Positions 1 through 8,236 of a stretch of 32,829 nt of DNA are shown here, piece after piece. Source of the DNA: Fidelibacterota bacterium. Its GTDB lineage: Bacteria > Fidelibacterota > Marinisomatia > Marinisomatales > TCS55. The stretch lies in assembly GCA_029936965.1 (NCBI GenBank), contig JAPYRG010000017.1, forward strand, positions 13,709 to 46,537, read 5' to 3'. The notes below the pieces were generated by a model. The model ran no database searches. It was not told the origin of the DNA and saw only the letters and a list, made by a program, of their open reading frames with translations. Position numbers and translations under genes: made by a program. Positions within the stretch are counted from its first letter, which is position 1. Every line of letters starts with the position of its first letter.

Positions 1-143
1 CTCTTTCTCAATTATCATTTAAGATTAAAATTATTATAAAAATAATCATAAAGCTATTTTATAATATTATTTTTTTATGGAACTCTTGTTATATAGAATG
101 AGTGTAGAATAAATTCCTTAACGAATTTTTCATTTTAATAACC

Positions 144-932
144 ATGAAGACAAATTATTTTACAATAAATGTATCTGTTGCGAATATATATAATAAACCT
201 GATTTTACATCACAAGTAGTAACTCAAGGTTTATTAGGTGAGTCTTGCAACATTTTGGACGAAAGTGATGATTGGGTTAAAATTCAACAGTGGGATAATT
301 ATAAGGGTTGGATTAATAATAAGCAGGGTGTGTATTCAGAAAAAAAATATGATTCTAAACTAACTGTTTTTGATATGGATGGAGTGGTAATTCAAAGAAA
401 TAGTAATAATATTATTAGAGATCTTACTTTTGGCAATAAACTTGTTGGAAAAGCAAAAAATGGAGGTTTTGATTTGGTTCTTCCTGATGGACAAAAAGGT
501 TGGACTGATACTATATTAGGGAATATGACTGAGAAGCCTAGCAGGAAGAGCATTGTTCGTCTAGCACGATCTTTTTTGGGTACTCCTTATCTCTGGGGAG
601 GAAAATCACCTAATGGTTTTGATTGCTCCGGATTTATTCAATCCATTTATTATACTTTTAATATAGAACTACCAAGAGATTCTTTTCAACAAGCTGAATT
701 CTTAGATAAATATAAAATAAATAGAGATGAAGTACAGGAATGTGATTTACATTTCTTTAATAATAATAATAATAAAGTTTCTCATGTTGCACTTGCGGAG
801 GACAATGCATATTACTTGCACTCTCAAGGATGGGTCAAACAAGAAAGTTTTGATAAAAAATCACAAAATTATAATCAAGATTTAGACTCTAAATACACTT
901 TTTCAGTATCAATGAAGGAAATATTAGATTAA
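144..932 (+). CDS. SH3b + NlpC/P60 cysteine peptidase, YkfC/dipeptidyl-peptidase VI-like
   Basis: This is probably a gamma-D-glutamyl-L-diamino-acid endopeptidase that trims murein peptides during cell-wall recycling. Two bacterial SH3-like segments (about residues 5-65 and 70-125) precede an NlpC/P60 domain (about 135-262). The catalytic Cys is C161 in the FDCSGF motif. H214 (KVSHVAL) and H225 (YLHSQG) are the likely partner histidines. No signal peptide is visible, which fits the cytosolic YkfC-type enzymes rather than secreted autolysins. The loop between the DLHFF strand and the catalytic His is a run of five Asn encoded by AAT repeats, where family members usually have a short Gly-rich loop. 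The stop overlaps the next start by one base (TAATG). Family assignment is firm; the exact substrate is inferred from family. Confidence 0.85.
   Translation: MKTNYFTINVSVANIYNKPDFTSQVVTQGLLGESCNILDESDDWVKIQQWDNYKGWINNKQGVYSEKKYDSKLTVFDMDGVVIQRNSNNIIRDLTFGNKLVGKAKNGGFDLVLPDGQKGWTDTILGNMTEKPSRKSIVRLARSFLGTPYLWGGKSPNGFDCSGFIQSIYYTFNIELPRDSFQQAEFLDKYKINRDEVQECDLHFFNNNNNKVSHVALAEDNAYYLHSQGWVKQESFDKKSQNYNQDLDSKYTFSVSMKEILD
759..775 (+). repeat. AAT trinucleotide tract inside the NlpC/P60 gene
   Basis: An uninterrupted AAT repeat encodes five consecutive asparagines just before the catalytic His strand of the peptidase. Slippage here would change loop length in whole codons. Confidence 0.7.
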
Positions 933-1471
933 TGAATAATTATGCTACTAAAGAAGGCTCATTACTTAATCGAGTTGTACTAGTATTAAATTCAAATTAT
1001 GCTCCAATGACAATTACTACATCAAAAAGAGCTATTTGTTTATTTTTCCTTGATAAAGTCGAAGTTATTGAAACGTATGATGACCGTATTCATTCTCCAA
1101 GTAGAACTTTACAACTACCAAGCATTGTTAAAGTAAAAGATTATATAAATTATAACAGTATGAATGTAGTATTAACTAGGAAAAATATATTATTAAGAGA
1201 TAAACAACAATGTCAGTATTGTGCTTGTAAATCAAATATATTAACTATTGACCATATTATTCCTAAAGAAAGAGGCGGTTATGATTCATGGGATAACCTT
1301 GTGACTGCTTGTCAGAATTGTAATAGAAAAAAAGGAAATAGGACGCCAGAGGAGGCAAGAATGCCTTTATTAAAACATCCTAAGAAACCTAATAGAATTC
1401 ATTATTTTCAGCAATTTATAAAGGAATCTCAACGAAATTGGAAACCTTATTTATTTTTAGAGGCATTTTGA
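932..1471 (+). CDS. HNH endonuclease family protein
   Basis: A 179-residue protein with a C-terminal HNH/zinc-ribbon nuclease module. The first CxxC is C94/C97, the catalytic Asp-His pair is D107-H108 in LTIDHIIP, the conserved Asn of the WDNL strand is N122, and the second CxxC is C127/C130. The N-terminal 85 residues (VLVLNSNYAPM onward) match the conserved extension of the housekeeping HNH proteins common in Bacteroidetes-type genomes and elsewhere. It lacks restriction-methylation neighbours and sits between a peptidase and trpS, so a chromosomal role in DNA processing is likelier than a mobile nuclease. The biological role is unknown. Translation is probably coupled to the upstream gene through the TAATG overlap. 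Confidence 0.85.
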   Translation: MNNYATKEGSLLNRVVLVLNSNYAPMTITTSKRAICLFFLDKVEVIETYDDRIHSPSRTLQLPSIVKVKDYINYNSMNVVLTRKNILLRDKQQCQYCACKSNILTIDHIIPKERGGYDSWDNLVTACQNCNRKKGNRTPEEARMPLLKHPKKPNRIHYFQQFIKESQRNWKPYLFLEAF

Positions 1472-1479
1472 GGTAATCT

Positions 1480-2454
1480 TTGAAAAGAGTGTTAAGCGGT
1501 ATACAGCCTTCAGGATCATTACATGTTGGCAATTATTTTGGTATGATGAATAGAATGATTAAATACCAGGATGAAAATGAACTATTTTCATGTATAGTAA
1601 ATTATCATGCATTAACAACAATAAATGACCCGGAGGTTTTAAGAAATAATACAATTAATGCTACTATGGATTTTTTTGCGTTAGGCTTGGATCCTGAAAA
1701 ATCTACTTTTTGGATTCAGGGAGATGTCCCCCACGTTACAGAGTTTACATGGATCATCTCAAATGTTACAAATGTCGGATTAATTGAGCGTTCTACTTCA
1801 TATAAAGATAAAATTTCAAAAGGCGTTATGCCAAATATGGGCTTATTTAGTTATCCTTTACTCATGGCATCAGATATTTTGTGTTTTGGAAGTGAGATTG
1901 TGCCTATTGGAAAGGATCAAAAGCAGCACTTAGAGATTGCCCGAGAGATTGCTATAAGATTTAATAATATATATGGTGATATATTAGTTATTCCTGAGGA
2001 AGATATAGATAAAGACACTCAATTGGTGCCAGGCGTCGATGGTCAAAAAATGAGTAAATCATATAATAATATTATTCCAATATTTGGTGATGAAAGTTTT
2101 ATCAAAAAACAGATTATGTCCATAGTTACAGATTCTACGCCTGTTGATCAACCTAAGGATTTAAATTCTCCTTTATATAGATTATATACATTATTTCTCA
2201 ATGATAAAGACATAAAAATATTAGAAAATAAATTTCTTAGTCCAGGACTACAATATGGCAAAGTTAAAGCAGATTTATTTGATACTGTTATTGAGTATTT
2301 TCGACCATTTAGAGATAAAAGAGATTATTTATCTAAAAATTTAGATTATGTTTTAAATCAGTTAACCGTTGGATCAGAAAAAGCAACTTTAGTCGCTGAT
2401 CAAATTATTGATAAAGTAAGAACTGTAACTGGATTAAATTATTCTATTAAATAA
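1480..2454 (+). CDS. trpS: Tryptophanyl-tRNA synthetase
   Basis: A class Ic aminoacyl-tRNA synthetase charging tRNA-Trp. The N-terminus carries SGIQPSG and the HIGH-type motif HVGNY (residues 15-19). The tryptophan-pocket segment MASDIL has D132-equivalent Asp at 132 or next to it, and the KMSKS loop is exactly conserved at 190-194. At 324 residues it is full length for the bacterial family. The start is TTG, preceded by a GAGGT Shine-Dalgarno-like sequence overlapping the end of the HNH gene. An upstream ATG in this frame is not available. The stop codon directly abuts the scpA ATG. Function is certain from the motifs. Confidence 0.97.
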   Translation: MKRVLSGIQPSGSLHVGNYFGMMNRMIKYQDENELFSCIVNYHALTTINDPEVLRNNTINATMDFFALGLDPEKSTFWIQGDVPHVTEFTWIISNVTNVGLIERSTSYKDKISKGVMPNMGLFSYPLLMASDILCFGSEIVPIGKDQKQHLEIAREIAIRFNNIYGDILVIPEEDIDKDTQLVPGVDGQKMSKSYNNIIPIFGDESFIKKQIMSIVTDSTPVDQPKDLNSPLYRLYTLFLNDKDIKILENKFLSPGLQYGKVKADLFDTVIEYFRPFRDKRDYLSKNLDYVLNQLTVGSEKATLVADQIIDKVRTVTGLNYSIK

Positions 2455-3177
2455 ATGTATAAAGTAGAATTAGAGAATTTTAGCGGACCGCTTGACTTAT
2501 TATTATATTTTATACGTCGAGATAAAATTGATATTTATGATATCCCTATTTCATCTATAACTAAAGAATATATGGATACATTGGAAATGTTAGAAAACCT
2601 GAATTTAAATATTGCTGGTGAGTTTATTTTGATGGCAGCTACTTTAATGAGGATTAAGGCAAAAATGCTTTTACCTAAGCCTGAATTTATTGATTTAGAT
2701 GAAGGATCTGATCCCAGAGTAGAGTTAGTTCAACAGTTACTTGAGTATCAGAGATTTAAAGAGATGTCTTTTGATTTGAAGCAACTAGCTGAACAAAGGA
2801 GTCATTATCATCCGCGTGGCATGGAAATGAAATCTCCTGAATATAAAGAGAACTTAAGTGCACAATTAAAAGATGTTACAATTTTTGAGATAGCTCGTAT
2901 TTTTAAAGTTTCTATGGAAAATATGCCAGTTATTCAACCGTATGAGCTTCATAGAGAGCAGATACATTTAGATGATCAAAAAGCAATAATATTGAAATCT
3001 TTTGATATGCAAGGCTCACTGCGATTTTCATTTTTGTTAGATAAGTTAAAATCAAAAATTGAAGTTGTTGTGACGTTTTTAGCTATTTTAGAATTAATCA
3101 GAATGCGCAAAATAGTTATTATTCAAAGTGAAATTTTTGGTGAAATAGAAATGCAAAGAATTGAAGCCGAAGCATAA
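2455..3177 (+). CDS. scpA: Segregation and condensation protein A (kleisin)
   Basis: ScpA is the kleisin subunit of the Smc-ScpAB condensin that compacts and resolves newly replicated chromosomes. The N-terminal signature FSGPLDLLLYFIRRDKIDIY (about residues 9-28) and the following YMDTLE and AATLMRIKAKMLLP segments are classic for the family. The C-terminal winged helix (about 185-240, with FLAILELIRMRKI) would contact the Smc head. Length is 240 residues, as expected. The ATG follows the trpS stop with no gap and has no Shine-Dalgarno, implying coupled re-initiation. The partner scpB follows after 5 bases. Smc itself is not in the window. Confidence 0.96.
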   Translation: MYKVELENFSGPLDLLLYFIRRDKIDIYDIPISSITKEYMDTLEMLENLNLNIAGEFILMAATLMRIKAKMLLPKPEFIDLDEGSDPRVELVQQLLEYQRFKEMSFDLKQLAEQRSHYHPRGMEMKSPEYKENLSAQLKDVTIFEIARIFKVSMENMPVIQPYELHREQIHLDDQKAIILKSFDMQGSLRFSFLLDKLKSKIEVVVTFLAILELIRMRKIVIIQSEIFGEIEMQRIEAEA

Positions 3178-3182
3178 TTATA

Positions 3183-3815
3183 ATGAACGTATCTGAAAAA
3201 TTACAAATTCTAGAAGCCCTCCTTTTTGCTTCTCCTGAGCCATTAACTCAAACCAGAGTAAATTTAATTTTTCAAAATGATGCACCAAAATTAGATAATG
3301 CAATTAAAAAACTTAATACACACTATGAAAAGAATAATAGATCATATATCATTCAGTGTATTGCAGGAGGTTATCAAATAACTACTCTTCCTAAGTATGA
3401 TAAATGGATTAAAAGAATGTTTGATAAGTCTGGAAAAATCACATTATCTACAGCTGCAATTGAAACTCTCGCAATCGTAGCATATAAACAACCAATTAAT
3501 AGATTCAACATTGAGTCTATCCGTGGTGTTGATTGTAGTGGAGTTATTAAGACTTTATTATCCAGAAATTTAATTAGAATTAAAGGACGGGATGATGCGC
3601 CTGGACGTCCACTTTTATATTCAACTACAAATAACTTTTTAGAAAATTTTGGATTAAATCGAGTATCTGATTTGCCAAGACTAAAAGAAGTTGCAGAATT
3701 AACTGATCAAGATATGTTAGAAAAAATGAAATTAGATAGTTTGCAATTGCATCAATCAGAAAATTCTAATGATATATCCACGGATAATTATTCTGCAACT
3801 AATTCATTGCCATAA
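3183..3815 (+). CDS. scpB: Segregation and condensation protein B
   Basis: ScpB dimerises and binds the ScpA linker in the Smc-ScpAB complex. Two tandem winged-helix domains are recognisable. The first begins LEALLFASPEPLT, and the second contains AAIETLAIVAYKQPI and the signature GRDDAPGRPLLYSTT (about residues 136-150). A low-complexity Ser/Asn tail of about 20 residues follows and is probably disordered. The gene lies 5 bases after scpA and 6 bases before the pseudouridine synthase gene. The order scpA-scpB-RsuA-family synthase is widely conserved in bacteria. Confidence 0.95.
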   Translation: MNVSEKLQILEALLFASPEPLTQTRVNLIFQNDAPKLDNAIKKLNTHYEKNNRSYIIQCIAGGYQITTLPKYDKWIKRMFDKSGKITLSTAAIETLAIVAYKQPINRFNIESIRGVDCSGVIKTLLSRNLIRIKGRDDAPGRPLLYSTTNNFLENFGLNRVSDLPRLKEVAELTDQDMLEKMKLDSLQLHQSENSNDISTDNYSATNSLP

Positions 3816-3821
3816 TAATTA

Positions 3822-4532
3822 ATGCGTTTAAATAAATATTTAGCTCTATCTGGAGTAGCTTCTAGGAGGATGGCAGATAATTTAATTAAAGCTGCAACTA
3901 CTACTGTTAATGATATTGTTATAACAGATCCAGCATTTCATGTAAAAAAAGATGATGTGATTAGATATGATGGCATGAATATCAAAATTAATCAAAATTA
4001 TTTTGTTATAATGTTTAATAAACCTTTAGGTGTAATTACAAGCATGCATGATCCGAAAAATAGACCAGTTATTGCTGATTATTTTCCGAAGAAGATGAGG
4101 CTTTTTCCTGTTGGTAGATTAGATAAAAACACCACAGGTTTATTATTAGTAACAAATAATGGAGATTTAGCTAATAAGCTTATGCATCCTAAAAATCTTA
4201 TCCCTAAAATTTATGAAGCTGAAACAGATTCACTACTTGACGCTAAAATAATATCGAAGATAAAAAAAGGGGTTTTCATTGGGTATAATCAATGGGCAAA
4301 AGCAATAGTCGTTAATCAAAAAAAAATAAAAAGTAGAATTCTTGTTACTTTGCAATTGCATCATGGTAAGAATCGAGAAATCAGAAGATTATTTAATAAA
4401 ATTAATAGAAAATTATTTAGCTTAAAAAGAGTACGATATGGTGATCTTGAATTAGGAAATTTGCCATTAGGTATGTTTAGGGAATTGAATAAAATTGAAT
4501 TGAATAAGGTTCAAAAATCTATATATGGTTAA
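3822..4532 (+). CDS. rluB: RsuA/RluB-family rRNA pseudouridine synthase
   Basis: Converts a specific uridine of ribosomal RNA to pseudouridine. An N-terminal S4 RNA-binding domain (RLNKYLALSGVASRR, residues 2-16) is followed by the catalytic domain. The conserved motif GRLDKNTTGLLL places the catalytic aspartate at D101. The MFNKPLGVITS strand (residues 64-74) and the late KNREIRR motif are also typical. At 236 residues it is complete. RluB (23S) is favoured over RsuA (16S) because of the linkage to scpAB, but the motifs do not settle the target. A 95-base AT-rich gap follows before cmk. Confidence 0.9.
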   Translation: MRLNKYLALSGVASRRMADNLIKAATTTVNDIVITDPAFHVKKDDVIRYDGMNIKINQNYFVIMFNKPLGVITSMHDPKNRPVIADYFPKKMRLFPVGRLDKNTTGLLLVTNNGDLANKLMHPKNLIPKIYEAETDSLLDAKIISKIKKGVFIGYNQWAKAIVVNQKKIKSRILVTLQLHHGKNREIRRLFNKINRKLFSLKRVRYGDLELGNLPLGMFRELNKIELNKVQKSIYG

Positions 4533-4627
4533 ATCCATAATTATTCCAATTTTTAAAATATATTCCATTTCATTGGTTTTCAATAAACTCAATAGTAAAT
4601 TTGCCAGCTTTTTGAGAAGGTGATTAA

Positions 4628-5287
4628 ATGATAATCGCTATTGATGGACCTGCTGCCTCTGGCAAAAGTACAACAGCTAAATTAGTTGCGAAAAAATTAA
4701 ATATAACTAATTTAGATACTGGTGCGATGTATAGAGCTGTAACTTTACAATTATTGAGATCTAATACTGATTTTGATAATATTGATAAAGTTTCTACTAT
4801 TCTTGGTAATCTCAATATTGATATGTATGATTATAAAGGTAGAAATATCATAAAACTAAATAATGAGGATGTCACAGAGGAAATAAGGTCAAGTAATGTT
4901 ACTAAATATGTTAGTGAAGTTAGTGCATTGCTTACTGTTCGAGAAACTATGGTTATTAAGCAACGAGAAATTGGATTTAAAACTGACTGTGTAATTGAAG
5001 GGCGAGATATTGGAACCAAAGTATTTCCAAATGCTGATTATAAATTTTATATGATTGCAGATATAAAAATGAGAGCTAATAGAAGATTAAAAGAAATGAA
5101 TCAGTTAGGAAGAATTAAATCATTTGATGACGTTGTCTCTGATTTAGAGATAAGAGACTATAAGGATTCCAATCGAGAGAATTCTCCCCTGCGTAAAGCA
5201 GTGGATGCGGTTGAGATTGACACTTCAAATTTATCTATTGATGAGCAGGTTAATAAGATCATTAATCATATAAAAATAAATAAATAG
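4628..5287 (+). CDS. cmk: Cytidylate kinase
   Basis: Phosphorylates CMP and dCMP with ATP. The Walker A loop GPAASGKST is at residues 7-15. The NMP-binding TGAMYRAVTL segment, the IEGRDIGTKVFP motif and the lid/LID-adjacent RR.KE region follow in order. Length (219 residues) is standard. A good Shine-Dalgarno (GAGAAGGTGATT) lies just upstream of the ATG, one of the better ones in the window, suggesting independent initiation after the 95-base gap. The cmk-rpsA pairing with a 7-base gap is a classic bacterial arrangement. Confidence 0.97.
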   Translation: MIIAIDGPAASGKSTTAKLVAKKLNITNLDTGAMYRAVTLQLLRSNTDFDNIDKVSTILGNLNIDMYDYKGRNIIKLNNEDVTEEIRSSNVTKYVSEVSALLTVRETMVIKQREIGFKTDCVIEGRDIGTKVFPNADYKFYMIADIKMRANRRLKEMNQLGRIKSFDDVVSDLEIRDYKDSNRENSPLRKAVDAVEIDTSNLSIDEQVNKIINHIKINK

Positions 5288-5294
5288 GAATAAT

Positions 5295-7214
5295 ATGTCT
5301 AAAGAAAATAAAAATGAATTGACTATTGAAGAGGAAGAAGTAAATATTTCTGATTTCAGTAATGATTCTAATAATTTAGAAGATTTACCTTTAGTTGCTG
5401 TAGATAATAAAAATGACAAAGGTGATAGTACGTCTGATATTCAAATAGATTACTTAAATCCTAAATTATTTGAAGATATTCGTACTGTTGATATAAAGGA
5501 TCTGCTTTCTAACACAGATGAATCTTCTGTAAAGGATGAAGTAAAAGATCAATATCTTGGTTCGATTTCTGATATATCTGAGAACCAAGTACTTTCTGGA
5601 CGTGTAATTGGAATGAATGAAAAAGTTATTTTAATTGATATTGGATTCAAATCTGAAGGACTAATTGATCGTTCAGAATTTCCCGAAGATGCAATCCCTC
5701 AGATTGGTGATCAGATTGATGTTTATCTTGAATATCTTGAAGATAGAAATGGTAATTTAGTTCTATCAAAAGAAAAAGCAGATTTTATGCGAAATTGGAA
5801 AGAGATAAGAGAGTATTATGATACTGGTGAAATATTTAGTTGTAAAATTATTAAAAGAATTAAAGGTGGTATGATAGTTGATATAAATGGTTTGCCTGGA
5901 TTTCTTCCTGGAAGTCAAATAGATGTAAGACCAATCAAAGATTTTGATAATTTTCTTGATAAAGATATTGAAGTCCGAGTTGTTAAGCTAAATGAGGCCC
6001 GAAAAAATATAGTTGTATCTCATAAGGTAATAATAGAAGATAGTCTTCAAGAAAAAAGAGAAGAATTTCTTTCTAAGATTAAAGTTGGACAAATAATTGA
6101 AGGAAGAGTTAAAAATATTACTGACTTTGGTGTTTTTATTGATTTAGGAGGAATCGATGGTCTTCTACATATTACAGATTTATCTTGGGGTAGAGTAAAC
6201 CATCCTAGTGAAATTGTTGAGTTAGATGAGACCATTTCAATTAAGATTATAGATTATGATGAGAGTAAGCAACGAGTGTCTCTCGGTTTAAAACAGCTTA
6301 TGCCTCATCCCTGGGAAAATGTTGAAGATACGTATCCAATTGGATCTAAGGTTAAGGGGAAAATTGTAAGCTTGACAAATTATGGAGCATTTGTTGAATT
6401 AGAGGCCGGTGTTGAAGGTTTAATTCATGTTTCTGAGATGTCTTGGACACGCCATATTAAGAATGCTTCTGAAATTTATTCTATTGCTGAAGAAGTAAAT
6501 GCAGAAGTGCTTTCAATAGATAAAGATGATAGAAAAATAAGTCTTGGTGTTAAACAATTAGGACCAGACCCATGGGATAATATTCAAGAAAGATATATAA
6601 TTGGAACTTTACATAAAGGTAAAATTATTAATATAACTCAATTTGGAGTATTTGTTGAATTAGAAGATGGTATAGAAGGCTTAATACATGTCTCTGATTT
6701 ATCATGGACAAAAATTATTCGACACCCCAAAGAAATGGTACAGAAAGATGAAGATATAGAAGTGAGTATTATTGAAGTTTCTCGTGAAAAAAGAAAAATT
6801 TCTCTTGGTTTAAAACAAATATCGGAGGACCCTTGGCCAGATTTAATTAAAAAATATGAAACTGGAAAAGAAGTTACTGGAGAAATAATAAAAATATTAG
6901 ATAAAGGTATTATTTTGCAATTAGATGGTGACATTGAAGGAATTGTTCCATTTGGCGCTAGGTCTAGTAAAGGCCGCAAAGAAAAATTATCAAAATATAA
7001 CTCAGGAGATAAAATAACTGGTTTAGTAATGGAAGTGAAACCAGATGATAAAAAGATTGTAGTTTATATTGAAGATTTATCCGATCAAAAAAATTCTAGT
7101 TCTAAGGGTGATGTTGAAGAATATTTAAGTGGACAAGATGAACCTGCTGCTCAAAAGATTGAAATACCTGATGAATTGACAGAAAAATCTTCCAAAGAAG
7201 AGTCAGCTGAATAA
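5295..7214 (+). CDS. rpsA: 30S ribosomal protein S1, six S1 domains
   Basis: The ribosomal protein that captures and unfolds mRNA on the 30S subunit. Six S1 (OB-fold) repeats can be placed at about residues 97-161, 177-244, 264-334, 349-421, 436-508 and 522-593. Repeats 3-5 are most canonical (for example VKNITDFGVFIDLGGIDGLL at 272-291). Repeats 1 and 2 are divergent, as in other S1 proteins where they dock on the ribosome. At 639 residues it is longer than the 557-residue E. coli protein. The extra length is an acidic N-terminal extension of about 90 residues and an acidic C-terminal tail after 594. AGGAAT precedes the ATG. It is paired with cmk as in many bacteria. Confidence 0.96.
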   Translation: MSKENKNELTIEEEEVNISDFSNDSNNLEDLPLVAVDNKNDKGDSTSDIQIDYLNPKLFEDIRTVDIKDLLSNTDESSVKDEVKDQYLGSISDISENQVLSGRVIGMNEKVILIDIGFKSEGLIDRSEFPEDAIPQIGDQIDVYLEYLEDRNGNLVLSKEKADFMRNWKEIREYYDTGEIFSCKIIKRIKGGMIVDINGLPGFLPGSQIDVRPIKDFDNFLDKDIEVRVVKLNEARKNIVVSHKVIIEDSLQEKREEFLSKIKVGQIIEGRVKNITDFGVFIDLGGIDGLLHITDLSWGRVNHPSEIVELDETISIKIIDYDESKQRVSLGLKQLMPHPWENVEDTYPIGSKVKGKIVSLTNYGAFVELEAGVEGLIHVSEMSWTRHIKNASEIYSIAEEVNAEVLSIDKDDRKISLGVKQLGPDPWDNIQERYIIGTLHKGKIINITQFGVFVELEDGIEGLIHVSDLSWTKIIRHPKEMVQKDEDIEVSIIEVSREKRKISLGLKQISEDPWPDLIKKYETGKEVTGEIIKILDKGIILQLDGDIEGIVPFGARSSKGRKEKLSKYNSGDKITGLVMEVKPDDKKIVVYIEDLSDQKNSSSKGDVEEYLSGQDEPAAQKIEIPDELTEKSSKEESAE

Positions 7215-7246
7215 TTTTTAAAATATTGTTTAAAGTTGGTTGATTT

Positions 7247-8236
7247 TTGAAAGAATCAAATTTCATAACTTTTTTAAATAATAAGCAATTTGGTGCACGT
7301 ATAGCCGCCTTTGGGCTAGCAGTATTTTTGTGGCTTTTTGTAGTTAGTAATAATAATTATTCTACGATTATTAATATCCCAATTGAAGTCAGAAATCTTA
7401 ATGAAAGAAAAAGAGCCTATAAAAAAGAAATTCCTCAGATAGCAAAAGTTCGTTTTAAAGGAAAAGGAAGATCTATAATAAAGACATTGCTATTAAAAGA
7501 TTTTGTAAAAGATTTTAAATTAGTTATCGATCTTGATAGAATTTCTGAAGAATACAACTTTTTCTTAAACGATTATTATAATAAGTACCCTCAAAAAGTT
7601 TCAATTCCATCAATATTTGGATTACAGTATGTTGAAGTCATCTATCCAGATTCATTACATATTAGTTTAGATGAGTATATGGTTAAAAATGTTCATATTA
7701 AATCTAACATAGTGATAAATCCTAGTCCGGGTTATATAAAAGTTGGCAAACCATATCTTGATTCAAGTTTAGTAACAATTGCTGGTGCAAAAAATGTAAT
7801 ACAATCAATTGATTTTATCTATACAGAAAATGACACTTTTTATAATATTGATATTCCAATCAATACAACAGTTTCACTTAAAAGAATAAATAATACACTC
7901 ATAGAATATTCGTTTTTAAAAGTTAATTACACGCAAGATATTCAGGCTATTAGCGAAAGAATTGTAAGTAGTGTGCCAGTAATGATTAAAAATAATTTAA
8001 AGGGTTTGGTTGTAAGAAAAAACCCTAGCACAGTATCATTAACTATAGTTGGAGGTATAAATTATATTGCAAAAATAGAACCAACTGATATTATTGTCTC
8101 GATTGATTTTACTTATCAGTGGTCCCCCAAAAAACAATTCTATGAGCCTGCAATTATAGTTCCAGATGGAATTATTAGTTGGAAAGATTTGACACCAAGA
8201 AACATTGAACTAGCAGTTGCAAAGGAATCAGATTGA
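7247..8236 (+). CDS. YbbR-like domain membrane protein
   Basis: A 329-residue protein anchored by one N-terminal transmembrane helix (about residues 17-34, AAFGLAVFLWLFVVS) followed by extracytoplasmic repeats of the YbbR type. Each has the IPIEVRNL / VHIKSNIVINPSPGYIKVGKP style of beta-rich segment. In Firmicutes the YbbR protein CdaR regulates the di-adenylate cyclase CdaA. No cdaA is adjacent here, so regulation of c-di-AMP synthesis is only a possibility. Start is TTG with no clear Shine-Dalgarno, chosen because the basic stretch and membrane helix follow directly. The 3' end overlaps tsaD by four bases (TTGA). Confidence 0.8.
   Translation: MKESNFITFLNNKQFGARIAAFGLAVFLWLFVVSNNNYSTIINIPIEVRNLNERKRAYKKEIPQIAKVRFKGKGRSIIKTLLLKDFVKDFKLVIDLDRISEEYNFFLNDYYNKYPQKVSIPSIFGLQYVEVIYPDSLHISLDEYMVKNVHIKSNIVINPSPGYIKVGKPYLDSSLVTIAGAKNVIQSIDFIYTENDTFYNIDIPINTTVSLKRINNTLIEYSFLKVNYTQDIQAISERIVSSVPVMIKNNLKGLVVRKNPSTVSLTIVGGINYIAKIEPTDIIVSIDFTYQWSPKKQFYEPAIIVPDGIISWKDLTPRNIELAVAKESD

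Noticed and set aside
1-143. Promoter for the first operon
   Set aside because: The leader is very AT-rich with many TATAAT-like strings, but no -35/-10 pair with proper spacing stood out, so none is called.
932-1471. HNH gene as part of a homing endonuclease or restriction system
   Set aside because: No methylase, intron or intein boundaries are near, and it sits in a stable housekeeping cluster, so a chromosomal HNH family is likelier.
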